From assembly GCF_000003815.2 (NCBI RefSeq), contig NC_049980.1:27889273-27953272 (forward strand): DNA of 64,000 bases. The letters run 5' to 3'. Origin of the DNA: Branchiostoma floridae. Taxonomy: Eukaryota; Chordata; Leptocardii; Amphioxiformes; Branchiostomatidae. This document shows positions 24,901-34,258 of this stretch, in pieces (positions within the stretch are counted from its first letter, which is position 1; each line of letters opens with the position of its first letter). Made by a program: the position numbers and the translations under genes. The notes below the pieces were generated by a model that made no database searches, was not told where the DNA came from, and worked only from the letters and a program-made list of their open reading frames with translations.

Positions 24901-27900
24901 CATACACATACACCCAGTCATGACCGTCCTCAAGGTCAAGCTCTGTGAATGTCAGTCTGATGACCTTGGGTGGGGTGACGGAGATCTCGTACCGGCAGGT
25001 CAGATCGTTAGGGTAGTTGTTTGGGTAGTTCGGGCTGGTGAAGGTCCCGGTGTCAGTCGTTAGGCTCTCGCAAACTGACATAAGACATTAAGGAAAGAAA
25101 TAAGATACGAAAAATATATGAATAGTTTATTTAACATTGATATCACAAACAACACCTCAGTCGTGCAGTCGTAGGACTGAATTGCAGTGAACATTTACAT
25201 GGATACAATTACCATATGCACTTCTACCCAGTATAAAGGGTTGAAAATTGAGAACTTATTGCATTCTATTATTTACAATAAGGTTAATGTCTAATATACA
25301 TGAAGTTAATGATGATTACCATATAACTAACATATATGGTACATACTGCTAACTGTTGTGTCCAAAACCGTGCCCGTCCCGTTCTGTGCTCATTCAGGCA
25401 CGGAATGGGGCACAGCCTGACTGGCCAGGTCTGTGCCCGGAAGCGCTGTCAATCAGTATGATTGACGGGACAGTGATAAATAATTATTTACGCCTATGTT
25501 TCCCAATAAGGCTTGATTTTGCGTGATTTTGCGAGAGTTTGTTTCGAGAGTTGGAAAAGTTTGGCAGTTTAGCGGACCTTTTGTGTGCCAGGTATCCAGG
25601 AGAACTGATTAAGATAAGATATATAGTCTTTTTAGTTTTGGTTTGCTGAAACCCCTGTCGTATTGTATAGTGCCCTACATTTCTACTTAATGGCTAAGTT
25701 TATTTATGAGGCAAGAAAAGGACAACAAATTTTAATCTTAAAATAACAGTTGTCTTTTTTGCAAGATAATACACGGAGGTTTTTGCACACTGATGAATAC
25801 AATATGTATGCAGTTAGTGGAAAATTTATCAAATTTGGATGCAGAGTAAACACTATTTTGTCCTTTTTGATTCCCACTATATGATTTGTATCCATAAAAT
25901 TGTTCATGAAAGACAGAATTTAGCGCGTCAACAGTGCATCCCATTTAGATAATTACGAAATACAATATGCATACCATAAAACATAAAAACGTCAAGCTAC
26001 ACCTTGATCAAGTCCCCAAGCAAGAACGTACTTTTGCCCCAGGCACGGTTCTAGATACACGTGGACTATCCAGGACCGTGCCTGTATGGTATTTCCGTGT
26101 CAAAATATCGTATTGTAAATACGCCCACGATATACGGACGTATTTTCCGTTTTAGGTATACGATACCGTCTCGGAACAAAAATATCGCTATACTCCATTA
26201 TACGCAGCAAATTTCACTTGTAAGGCGTACTTACAACGCGTAACGCATTGCCAATCAGGTATATGATATCGCATCTCAGACGATTATTATACGGTATCGA
26301 TCTGGCATGTACATCCAATGTCTTAATCTTTTCTGATGACAAAGCGATCTTTTGTATCTTCCAGTAATGTACCTGTAGTATCTGAGTCTCTGTAGTCGAC
26401 ACAGGCCGAACAGTCACAGTGGGCCGCAGTGTTGCCGCACCATTTGTGCGCGGAGCAGCATGGGTGAATCCCGTCAGGGTTGCATTCAGCAGGGTTACCG
26501 TCTTCAGCAAGGTAGCCGTGCCCGCATCGCTCGTCATCACGCCACTTCTTAGGACCTGGCAGGAAAAAAAATGAGGTAAGCAAGGTTTGGTCGTATATGG
26601 ACAAGCAAAAGACAACAATGGCTAGATAGTGCTATAATTGAAGCATCGTAGATGCATTTACGTTTTGTTTCCTTTATTTAAATTACATTTACGTTTTTAC
26701 GCCTTTTTAAGGTAGTACTACGTTTTTAGATACGATATTTTGACACGGAAATGATGCCCCAGTGCCTGGGCATGGTTCTGGATAAAGCTGTCTTTTATCC
26801 AGAACCGTGCTTGGTGATTATATAATATAGTCTTGGATATTATATCATCGTTGTACTAAAACATCCGTCTGTCTGTGCAACATTAACTTTAAGTCTGTAA
26901 ATGATTCACGACAAGCTTGAAATGTATTTTAATGAGCGAGAATTACGCTGATCCTTCCTCATCCCAGGGACCCAAATAACAAAGATGGCGGGGCTGCAGG
27001 AAAAAAAAACACGTTGGACAGATTCCTCACCTAAAACACTAAGCTCCACCCCAAAGCACAGTATGGGGCAAGGTCCCCTGTGTGTCCAGAACTGTGCGCG
27101 ATTGGGCACACCTCGGGACAGTCCCTGCATGTCCAAAAACGTGATTTTGCCCCAGGCACTGTTCTGGACACGCGGGGACTGTCCCGAACCGTGCCCAAAG
27201 CACGGTTCGGGGCGCAACAGCTAACTCACGAATTAGTGCATACAATTTAAGATGATAAGAGACGTGTAAACACGCTCAGTCCCATTACAGGACCATTGCA
27301 ACAAGTGCCATTTGTAGCTGAAAAGGAGAAGAATACTGATAGATGTGTATTATGCAAAATAAAGACCTAATTTGCATAATAAATGAGAAAATGCTATAAT
27401 GTCAATGTAGTAAATGACGGGAACTTCTTATAGCATTTGGAAGTTATGTACAGATGAATCAGAAAATGCGATAAAAGCAGTCTTCTTATCATAGATTGCA
27501 CATGTCAGTTTGGTGGAGATGATCAAGTCATATAATTTATGCAAATGAGAACCTTATTTGCATAATTAATGACAAACACAATACAGCAGTTGTAAAAGAT
27601 GGAATCATGTGGCGAAGATATGGGGTCGTGGGACTAGTTTTAAGTGAGGTATAATCTAGTCTGGGATGGGAGGATACAGCTGATGACAGATTCGTCACCT
27701 AAAAACACTCAGCTCCGCCCCAAAGCACAGTATGGGATAAGGTCCCCTGTGTGTCCAGATCTGTGCGCGATCGGGCACGGTTCGGGACAGCCCCTGCGTG
27801 TCCCAAAACGTGCTTTTGCCCTAGGCACGGTTCTGGACACACGGGAACTATCCGGAACCGTGCCTAGGTTCGGGACAAACCACGGTTCGGGGCGCAACTG

Positions 27901-28670
27901 CTAACTTACGAATTAGTGCATACAATTTAAGATGAGGAGATATCCAACAATTCAGGTATTTACAATATATGTGGATTCTAATATCATAAAGGATAATTGT
28001 AAATATTTCGCCAAAACACTAGCAGTTATTCAAGAAACTGGATATTATTTCAAAAACGACGTTTCAGGTAGCATCCTTGAATGCTATTTGGCGTGTCGTA
28101 TTACCTGGATTTCATACCTTCATCGGCGTACCAAAGAAATACAGTGTATGATGTTTGCACATGTTCGATGAAATACATGATATTCGCAAGGCCTGACAGT
28201 CCTGATGTGCTAAGTGTAATTCAACATCAAATCTAAGTTAATCATGAATACATTTTGTGATGAAAATAATAAGAAAAACAATAATTATGACTACCTGAAT
28301 GTATTTTGTCAAGCTACTCCCGTACTTAAGGTCAAGTCTTTTGGCCTTGATATCGTAGTAAAAGTGATCAAATATAGGTAGCGGGATGAAAGGAAAAGTA
28401 CCGTAAAATACATTTTCTTTTCTTTTCTTTATTGAAGTAGTGACAAAACAATACACTATACATTTTAAAGTCTGTAATAAAGATGAAATCAATACTTGAT
28501 CACTTCTTGCCTTCCCAGACCATATATCACATAATAGCGCGCGATGTATGAAATGACAGAGATGACAACATAGAGAGAATGGAGCAAAGTTACTTACGCG
28601 TTTGGGAGGAGACGCCATTATAGTACAAGCACCATGCCACCACGCCAACCCACGATGGTAGTGTGTGCAT
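14242..28670 (-). CDS. Gene A: Cys-loop ligand-gated ion channel with a CUB-CUB-LDLa-Frizzled-kringle-Sushi ectodomain
   Basis: Exons, 5' to 3' on the minus strand: 28670-28598, 26555-26373, 25074-24877, 24487-24365, 23766-23560, 23170-23048, 22678-22553, 22144-21931, 20417-20263, 19900-19667, 19353-19150, 18809-18694, 18438-18394, 17576-17467, 16577-16396, 15974-15636, 14983-14851, 14650-14242. They sum to 3174 nt: one continuous frame of 1057 residues. Phases agree at every junction. All borders are GT-AG except the donor after 24365, which reads AT. Order: signal peptide (1-24), Cys-rich module (25-85), two CUB (86-302), LDLa (303-344), Frizzled CRD (345-467), kringle (468-545), Sushi (546-613), pentameric-channel ligand-binding domain (614-about 815), four membrane segments, short extracellular tail. 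It should sit in the plasma membrane as a subunit of a pentamer. The ligand is unknown; the modules suggest binding to matrix, Wnt-like or glycan partners. It is far longer than the usual 450-550 residues for the channel family. Confidence 0.88.
14741..14833. repeat. (TTTC)n microsatellite in gene A intron
   Basis: A long TTTC tract, absent from the matching intron of gene B. It keeps a Lys-Glu-Arg reading open on the minus strand, which falsely joins the last two exons of gene A into one frame. Confidence 0.95.
15348..15591. mobile_element. MITE with AGG...CCT ends, Harbinger-like (TTA target)
   Basis: A 244-bp element with inverted ends of about 50 bp (AGGTGGTATCTC...). Its interior resembles the MITE at 21657-21902. 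The matching intron in gene B reads straight through GTGACTTACGACGCG, which gives the empty site. Flanks TTG and TTA suggest a 3-bp duplication with one change. Confidence 0.7.
16396..18809 (-). CDS. Gene A ligand-binding domain of Cys-loop receptor (4 exons)
   Basis: Exons 18809-18694, 18438-18394, 17576-17467 and 16577-16396. The first gives an early strand ending in YVVNIINL. The next two join to give KAEYTWKDERLQWVPKEYG, the family's W-x-D-x-x-L-x-W motif, followed by VWKPTLTL. The fourth holds the signature loop: Cys738 and Cys752 with exactly 13 residues between and DPFLFPHD inside (the family has FPFD or close). An extra Cys-x-x-Cys follows. No vicinal Cys pair of the nicotinic alpha type is seen, so acetylcholine as ligand is not implied. 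Confidence 0.87.
17000..17455 (+). mobile_element. LINE 3' fragment in gene A intron
   Basis: It matches the C-terminal coding end of the LINE at 20623-21494 (VEDESHF, QERKELLKK, VGSFVFHCLR-like words) and ends with GCAATAAACTTATTTATTTATTT, an ATTT tail. A 100-N gap lies inside. It is short, damaged and inactive. Confidence 0.75.
17116..17215. other. Assembly gap (100 N)
   Basis: Exactly 100 N inside a LINE fragment in an intron of gene A. No coding exon of gene A is affected. Confidence 0.99.
17580..18390. other. Gene A intron, no extra gene seen
   Basis: Non-coding. Parts near 18300-18380 are almost the same in the matching intron of gene B, as expected from the shared duplication. Confidence 0.5.
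19150..19353 (-). CDS. Gene A Sushi/CCP module
   Basis: One exon with 1-1 phase encodes a complete complement control module: [21 protein letters not shown], a third Cys, then YW and PYC. Sushi modules bind proteins and glycans. It stands directly before the channel's binding domain, as a membrane-proximal stalk. Confidence 0.88.
19667..19900 (-). CDS. Gene A kringle module
   Basis: One exon, phase 1-1: CFDGNGANYRG, CDRWDDD, KCRNPD, RPWCF, YCDVIPC. The six-Cys kringle pattern is complete. Lysine-binding residues cannot be judged by eye. Confidence 0.9.
20263..22144 (-). CDS. Gene A Frizzled-type cysteine-rich domain (2 exons)
   Basis: Exon 22144-21931 encodes [29 protein letters not shown] and CATIVPRC. 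Exon 20417-20263 encodes [23 protein letters not shown] and ANCNN. The spacing fits the ten-Cys Frizzled CRD, which in other receptors binds Wnt or lipid. The phase-2 split inside the domain is shared with gene B. A LINE and a MITE lie in the intron. Confidence 0.85.
20623..21494 (+). mobile_element. 5'-truncated LINE, C-terminal coding end
   Basis: The frame from 20625 or earlier to 21356 encodes the C-terminal part of a LINE reverse transcriptase protein: ELGRFPLDLDISVR, RISAHPLEIERGRYK, then a Cys-rich tail CKQCAS...DETHFMSNC. It is flanked by AAGTAC at 20617-20622 and 21495-21500. Gene B has the uninterrupted site (AAGTACTTAAGTAC) at about 52055-52070, so it inserted after the duplication. 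The clade is not certain. The sequence ends GCAATAAACTTGATATATGAT. Confidence 0.8.
21657..21902. mobile_element. MITE with 46-bp inverted ends, TTA target, Harbinger-like
   Basis: Ends AGGCCCCCTCTCACTTGACG and its mirror are nearly perfect over about 46 bp. TTA stands on both sides (21654-21656 and 21903-21905). The matching gene B intron lacks it. Same family as 15348-15591. Confidence 0.8.
22553..22678 (-). CDS. Gene A LDL receptor class A module
   Basis: One exon, phase 1-1: CAFGQYRCADGMTCIDAWK, then [15 protein letters not shown]. All six cysteines and the acidic calcium-binding cluster are present. Confidence 0.92.
23048..23766 (-). CDS. Gene A CUB module 2 (nearer the membrane)
   Basis: Exons 23766-23560 and 23170-23048, phase 1 at both ends. 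SPNYPNNYP and YDRVYVYDG are typical CUB; the C-half ends GFQASYTAE. Only the first Cys pair is seen; the second pair of most CUB modules is absent. Confidence 0.85.
24365..25074 (-). CDS. Gene A CUB module 1 (distal), altered splice donor
   Basis: Exons 25074-24877 and 24487-24365 copy CUB module 2. The donor after the C-half exon reads ATAAAG where the sister copy reads GTAAAG. Six bases further, GTGCAA follows AAAG. Splicing there would add two codons and keep phase 1, so the frame can survive without the old donor. The alternatives are skipping of the exon, intron retention, or a sequence error. Confidence 0.75.
26040..26250. repeat. Dispersed GGCACGGTTCTGGA repeat
   Basis: A CCCCAGGCACGGTTCTGGA-type repeat in a gene A intron. 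It also occurs at 26.75, 27.1, 27.8, 61.18, 63.5 and 63.9 kb. Part of the similarity comes from the A/B duplication; the rest is a dispersed family. Confidence 0.6.
26373..26555 (-). CDS. Gene A N-terminal Cys-rich module
   Basis: One exon, phase 1-1, directly after the signal peptide. It holds RCGHGYLAEDG, PCCSAHKWCGNT and CDCSACVDYRD. Vicinal CCS followed by WCGNT resembles hevein-like chitin-binding folds, but I cannot name the family with certainty. In gene B a kringle exon takes this place. Confidence 0.7.
26725..27910. repeat. GC-rich palindromic repeat cluster in gene A intron 1
   Basis: Two blocks (about 26960-27240 and 27640-27930) share AGCTCCGCCCCAAAGCACAG and inverted words GGCACGGTTC / GAACCGTGCC, with a 27245-27640 block between them. 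The same set is present at 62820-64000 upstream of gene B. Open frames on both strands here are products of this repeat. Confidence 0.65.
28598..28670 (-). CDS. Gene A first exon: start codon and signal peptide
   Basis: The ATG at 28670 opens MHTLPSWVGVVAWCLYYNG, a short hydrophobic signal sequence with a likely cut after VSS. Its donor, GTAAGT, leaves phase 1, and the next exon starts with GT to make Arg, which continues RPKKWRDD. A later ATG in another frame gives no signal peptide, so this start is preferred. Confidence 0.75.
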
Positions 28671-29575
28671 AATGCGCGCTAGCTAGGGGTAATAGAAATA
28701 AATTTTCATTACAATACTTAGTAGCGTGAAATATAACCAAGCCAATGTATAACTATGATCTCAGTGTTTTTGCGACTGTATGCTTATGTGATCAGATCGC
28801 AATGATTTCAACATTTAGAGTATACGTATACAAGGCAAGAAACTGTCGTTTTTATGTTGTTTTTCTGGCTTTCATACGGAACAAGAAATAATTGTTTGCT
28901 GTCACACTTTACGTAGTAAACGACTAATTAACGTTACTGTTGTCCAATGCTTTCTACCTTATCTAGATCTATTTAACCTGGTGTAAGAAATCTCGCCACT
29001 CTTTAAATGTCCTTACGTACTCCAACTGATATCTAGACGATGTAGATCATTTCGAAGAAAAAAAACAAAAAGTGTACTCTTGTAACAAATGTTTAAAGTA
29101 ATATTTGGTATGACTGTCTATTATACAGTGTACATAACTAATGCGTGGCAGAAAAAGAAGCTTTTTTTTGGGGGGGGGGTATTTTTAATGGAGAAAACGA
29201 CCCAAACAATAAGGTAGGCTGAAAAATGAGCTGATTTATTTTTTTAACCTAAAATCGTTATTTTGCACATTTGAGAACGAATGTACGCGTGTTTGACATC
29301 AAACCACCAGCGGCCGATTGGAGCGAGATTTAGCCAAGATACACAGACAGTTCGGAAGAAAGCAGTAGGCAGACCACACACCTGGAAAATGGGTCTAAAA
29401 TGTTGACATAACGTAAATGTCAGGAGTCGGTGTACCCTTGCGCCATGCAGGCAAATTCTGAATACCGTGACGGGCACGCATGAGGAATTCTCCAAGCAGA
29501 TAGTTTGCTTAGGTGGGACGGGGGAGGGGTTTAAGTGGCCGCGATTTCTTACCGCAGCTTACAGAACCACTTCTA

Positions 29576-29599
29576 GCACACACACATACACACAAAACA

Positions 29600-29647
<48 letters not shown>
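29576..29647. repeat. (CA)n microsatellite
   Basis: A CA dinucleotide tract with few interruptions. The Thr-His frame across it is not coding. Confidence 0.95.
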
Positions 29648-30260
29648 GAAACCTCTGCTTGGAGAATACTAATGAGTTCTGTGTCAGTCTCCTATTCCAC
29701 TCAATCTTAGTTAAACCAAACATTACATATCCATAGTTTGTTTAGACCCTATGTACTTTTGCACTTAGAACCTCGGGGGTCGGAAGGTTCGGTGGAAAGT
29801 GCATTTCAAAAGACGTTGTATACATGTTACCATAGCAACCTGATCATTAGTGCGCAGTGCGTGCGCATGCAGTAGAGTCTGACATAAAATGCACTGGCAT
29901 GTTCACCATGACAGACACCTTTGTGTGCGGATAGTTTCAAAGGTGTTTTCTACTTGTATCGTATTTCAAAGTCTCAGCCGCTCCCATATATACACTCATC
30001 AACACAAAAAGCCATTATGCTAGTATGCGTTTTTTTTCAATTGCTTAGTATCCTTTGGCACAAAAGTACATCTTCAAGTTTGTCATCACTCACTGGTGTA
30101 AACTGGCCGTGGTGATTCATGTCTCCATGACAACTGTCTGTAAGATGTTTTACGTCTCGTTGAGAAAAGAAAGGTCTCCCAGGATAACTGCTTTGCCTTG
30201 TTAAGCGCATGCCTGTGTCTCTACAAGTAAAAGTTAGGGGAATGAGGTTGTGTAATCTTC

Positions 30261-30784
30261 CTAAAGCCCCCTTTACAAATCAAGAATTTAGCTCGGCCGA
30301 GTTATTAGCGAGCTCCAAACGGGCATTTTTCAGCTGGAGTATGACCGGCGTTTTGGCGATTATGCGGGCTTCGAGCGATTTTTTGCCGCTCGGCCGAAAC
30401 ACCGGCGTTTGCTGGGCACTTGCAGCTGCGCTTAATTTCAAAGATCTTCGGCGGCGAGTGTTGAGCTCGGAGTGCTCGTCAATGGGTTGCCTGTAGCTCG
30501 ACCGACGCTTGTCCAAGCAATGCCAAAGACTTGGTGGCAATCCGACGGTTTTTGACTCTCTTTTTTTCGGTCGGAGTTGACCGAACTCTTCGGTCTCGCG
30601 CCAGACTCGTTCGGGCTTCCTGCAGTAACCGGTCGATATTACGTCCGACTTTTAACAAGTAGGGCGTGATTTGGGCGAGCGTCGTGCTAGTGTCGCTGGG
30701 AGCTTGGGAGGGCTCTGGCAGAATTTTAACTGTCACCTCATCAATTTGACAACTGTGCTGAACACGTTTGTTTGGGGCTTTCAT
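30261..30784 (-). other. GC-rich block with open frames, possibly a small transposon
   Basis: On the minus strand, 30784-30479 gives a 101-residue frame (RNIDRLLQEARTSLARDRR and other charged helices), overlapped by a second frame to 30280. The ends, AAAGCCCC and GGGGCTTT, are short inverted repeats at 30262 and about 30774. I recognise no family. It could be a degenerate transposon or a small orphan gene. Confidence 0.25.
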
Positions 30785-31530
30785 CTTTTAGTAGACATTT
30801 TGGTCCGTAATATAAGATAATATATACTACCGCATGAATTTGTCTAAGAACGCTGCGTTACTTTTATAATGAAAGGCAATTGGACACCAAGACAATATTA
30901 CCTTTTTAGTTTTCTGCTATATATATGTGTGTGATCAAATATTTTCCATGTCTGAAGTTTTCCAGCCTGGGACTCGGACGGCCTTTGCCGGCCTTTGCCC
31001 GAGGTTCGCCCGAGGTTTGCCCGATTTTCGTATTGTCAAAATTATTGTATTATGGTGAATCAGATTGGTCTGTTCACTTTGTGGCTCTTGCGGTATTTTT
31101 CGGATTGGTGTATCACAACGTTCCTGATGATATTATTGTTTTCAGTGTGCCCGTCTACTCCACTTATATCCTACGTATTTCCCGCAACTCGAAAATTAAC
31201 GGACAAAATTTGGCGTTTTACAAGATTACTCAGTTCTGACAAAGACAAAGCACAATCTAATTTTTAAAAACATTATAATCAGTTGTGTTGGACGGACGTC
31301 GGACGAGATCCGCCATTTGTATAGGAAGAAGATTTTCAGCAAAAAATACAGCCGATACTCGGCTTAAACGATGAATTCTATCGGGTGAAATTTCATTCAA
31401 TGTTACAATTTTCTGTAAGATTCTGAAATGTGTCTTGTCCTTCTATGTCCAATATTTTGTCATGTAAAAGTAAGCGTTGTAAATATAATGTACGAGGGTG
31501 AGTCAGAAAGTAATGCAGGTGGTTTCATAA

Positions 31531-32357
31531 TGCTTAGGTTACACATAGCCGGATTTAGCTCCCGAACACCAGTCGACCCTTAGCCGACTCAGGTCGGCTA
31601 GTGTTCGGGAGCAGTCTGACCTGGTGAGTTTAGGCCACGCCTATCTTTTAGCGCCGAACATGTCACAAACATGTCCTAACCATCTCCCGACCAGTAAATG
31701 ACTTACTCCCGACTGTGTGCCGAATGCTAACTAACCTATTCCCAACCATCCCGACCTCTAGCCGCAGACTGCCGAATCACTCCTGACTGATTCTCAATCG
31801 ATTGCTGACCCTCTCACGAGGGTCAGCAAAACATAGCCATTTTCGTTTTTAATCAAAATAATCCTTTCTTCTATTTTGTAAACATCACCTAAGAGATAAA
31901 ATTTGGATCGCAGATTGCTCTAATACGGTATTTATGGTTCTTTTTGTTTTTGACTTGATGTCGGCCGTGTGAAGTTCGGGGGTGATTCGCCTACGTCCTG
32001 ATAATAGTCACTTTGCTTGGGATTGACTTAGTAAGGATTTGTCTACGGTTTGGGGGTGAATCGTTGGTAGGTTGGAAACAAGATGGGAGTAAGTCAGCAG
32101 TGTCGATGTCTTGGTTAAACAGTTAAAACCGATTGCTGACTTACTCCCGAACACCAGCCTAACACTAGCCAACCGTGCCGAACAACAGCCGACCCATTCC
32201 AGACCTGCCGTTTAGAGCTGAATGTTTTCAACATTTCAAAACATTCGGATGGTGCAGCCGAACACCAGCCGACTACAGCCGACAGGCTCCCGAATCACTC
32301 CTAAACCATAGTCGGGAGAGAGTTGGGAGCCAAGTTCGGCAATGTGTAACCTGGGCA
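31531..32357. mobile_element. Harbinger-like MITE nested in the mariner-like element
   Basis: Inverted ends TGCTTAGGTTACACATAGCC and its mirror at the right end, flanked by TAA (31528-31530 and 32358-32360). The body repeats CCGAACACCAGCCGAC-type words. A shorter relative lies at about 45985-46578. Confidence 0.75.
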
Positions 32358-32836
32358 TAACAGAATTATTTGTTAATCGAATGAGTTGCAATTTGGCACG
32401 AAGGTAGAGGCGTATGTTCTCTTAAGATTAAAATATCTAAATTTGTTGTTTATTATTTTTTGAGTGACTGAGTTGATTCCAAGTGGACCATACCCTAGGA
32501 GTACTAGTCCCGTCAGAAGAAACGTGAGGTCCAATTAATGTACAATCAAGAATTTCCCTAAACCAATTTTTGCCATTGTAGAAGACTGAGCCTGCCCGTG
32601 TGATAAGTTGCATTTCTCCATAAGCCATATGCTTATTTTCAACTCTTGAAATCGATCAGTTTTTCTATTTTCGTTGCTGGTGTAGAGTGAGGTATACGCG
32701 GTCGTCGGGGTCATGAGATTTGCGGTGTTGTGATTAAAAGTTTCTGTAGCCTACTTTCTCATATACTAAGAGAAATGCAACTTAGCACACTTCTAGGCCT
32801 TTAACAGTTGATATCTGTGTAAATTTTTGATTCTTT

Positions 32837-32936
32837 NNNNNNNNNNNNNNNNNNNNNNNNNNNNNNNNNNNNNNNNNNNNNNNNNNNNNNNNNNNNNNNN
32901 NNNNNNNNNNNNNNNNNNNNNNNNNNNNNNNNNNNN
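32837..32936. other. Assembly gap (100 N)
   Basis: Exactly 100 N within the mariner-like element. Confidence 0.99.
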
Positions 32937-33129
32937 TGACAAGCTTCCAAGGGGTGTGGTCATCTTGAAATAGACTCAGTTGCTAATAAAGTGGTAAGAA
33001 AACAAATTTAAAGCTTTCAATCTCAAGAGGACATATGTCTCTACCTATGTGCCAAATTCCAAATCAATCTATTAAAAAATGATTCTGTTATGAAACCACT
33101 TGCATTACTTTCTGACTCACCCTCGTATG

Positions 33130-34090
33130 CAGCATAGAATATGCATGAACAGAAGAACAAGCTAAGGGTTCAACTCACCGTTGTAGCTCTCAAACCTGGT
33201 GTAGAAGACCGCGGGTCGTGTCTACCTGTGGCTTGTGTTTGAAGGAATGAACGGGCAGACAAGCAACCACCCGATCTTGACATACATGGTCAGGACTTGG
33301 AGCTCGTTTTTTGAGAAAACAGCCTTTGTTCATGCATGAAACCCGGATGATCGCTTTACACTATTCACGTTAAGCCCCACTGACGGATGCATGGTCATGG
33401 TTTATTTACATAACAAATGGCCCAGAAGTTGCTTTAAGAAGTTGTTTGAACTTCAGACCAAGCCTACCATTCTTCTACCGCTACGTAACTCATTCCGTCG
33501 TAAGCAAAATATTTGTCTGCCTGTCTGTCAGTCTGTATGTCTTATGAACAGCATCTATTTAAGTTATAGGTGTTTTTTTTATGTTATTTGCAACGTTGGT
33601 AAAATGAACCTAGTGGCTTTCCATGGTGCAGGACTTCCAGTTTTCATACCTTCCTTTCCAGACACGTTATATATATATAGTTATGGTATTTTAATTGGAG
33701 CTCTTGGACTGAAGTGGCGTACTAGTTTTTGACCCCCTAGCACCTATTTTCAAAATTGCAGGAGCCGCCTTTGTGTGAGAATTTGATGTAGAATAATTAA
33801 CATGGTTGTTCTGAATGATCATTTTTAAGTGAACATCATTAGTCATAAAATAAAGGAATCAGTGCGTAAAAACAAGGATATACTTTACAAGAACCCAAGG
33901 GAGGAATGTTCTGTGTAAAGTGATGAGAAAAAATGCAACAGCCTTTTTGGCTTTGATACGCCTTTAAGACTTGTTTTAAGATGTAGAAAAATATATCTGT
34001 TGTTTTAATGGTAGTCGCTGGGTGTCGCTGTTTAGCTGCGAAGAAATTAGAACGAGTGTCAAATCTATAGCTTTGGTTTAGAGTTTTTTT
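33130..34090. other. Intergenic, no gene seen
   Basis: AT-rich sequence with only short frames. A fragment near 33725-33800 (GACCCCCTAGCACC...GCAGGAGCCGCC) resembles the dispersed repeat at 59.4-60.5 kb. Confidence 0.5.
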
Positions 34091-34258
34091 TATAATCTGA
34101 CCCTGCACTTCAACAATGACCATGACAGAAATTCACCATTTATTTTTCGATTAATTATGATGAATTTATTCCTCGATTAATTATCATGAATTATGCACAA
34201 AAATGTATCAACATTACAAAACCAAAAGTTATATAAAAAAAGCTGAGTAAGTTATGAC

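Larger units (their letters stand above)
22860..25330. repeat. Tandem duplication of a whole CUB unit (two units of about 1.3 kb)
   Basis: 22862 onward and 24187 onward start alike (ATCAGCATCAATGTTATGGA) and run parallel through the C-half exon, the inner intron, the N-half exon and the next intron. Exons and introns were copied together, giving gene A two CUB modules. Gene B has one. Confidence 0.85.
28700..31490. other. Intergenic, upstream of gene A
   Basis: No convincing gene. It holds a poly-G run near 29169, a (CA)n tract at 29576-29647 and a GC-rich block at 30261-30781. The gene A promoter should lie near 28.7 kb; I see no TATA box that I would trust. Confidence 0.5.
31493..33125. 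mobile_element. Mariner-like element with TA target, about 1.6 kb
   Basis: Inverted ends of about 38 bp: CGAGGGTGAGTCAGAAAGTA at the left and its mirror at 33088-33125, flanked by TA on both sides. The interior shows no transposase frame and includes a nested MITE and a 100-N gap. Non-autonomous or decayed Tc1/mariner type, from ends and target site. Confidence 0.75.

Noticed and set aside
26906-27904. Several Pro/Cys/Gly-rich ORFs on both strands
   Set aside because: They follow the GGCACGGTTC repeat and recur wherever that repeat occurs.
29513-29736. Thr-His-rich protein
   Set aside because: The frame exists only because of the CA microsatellite.
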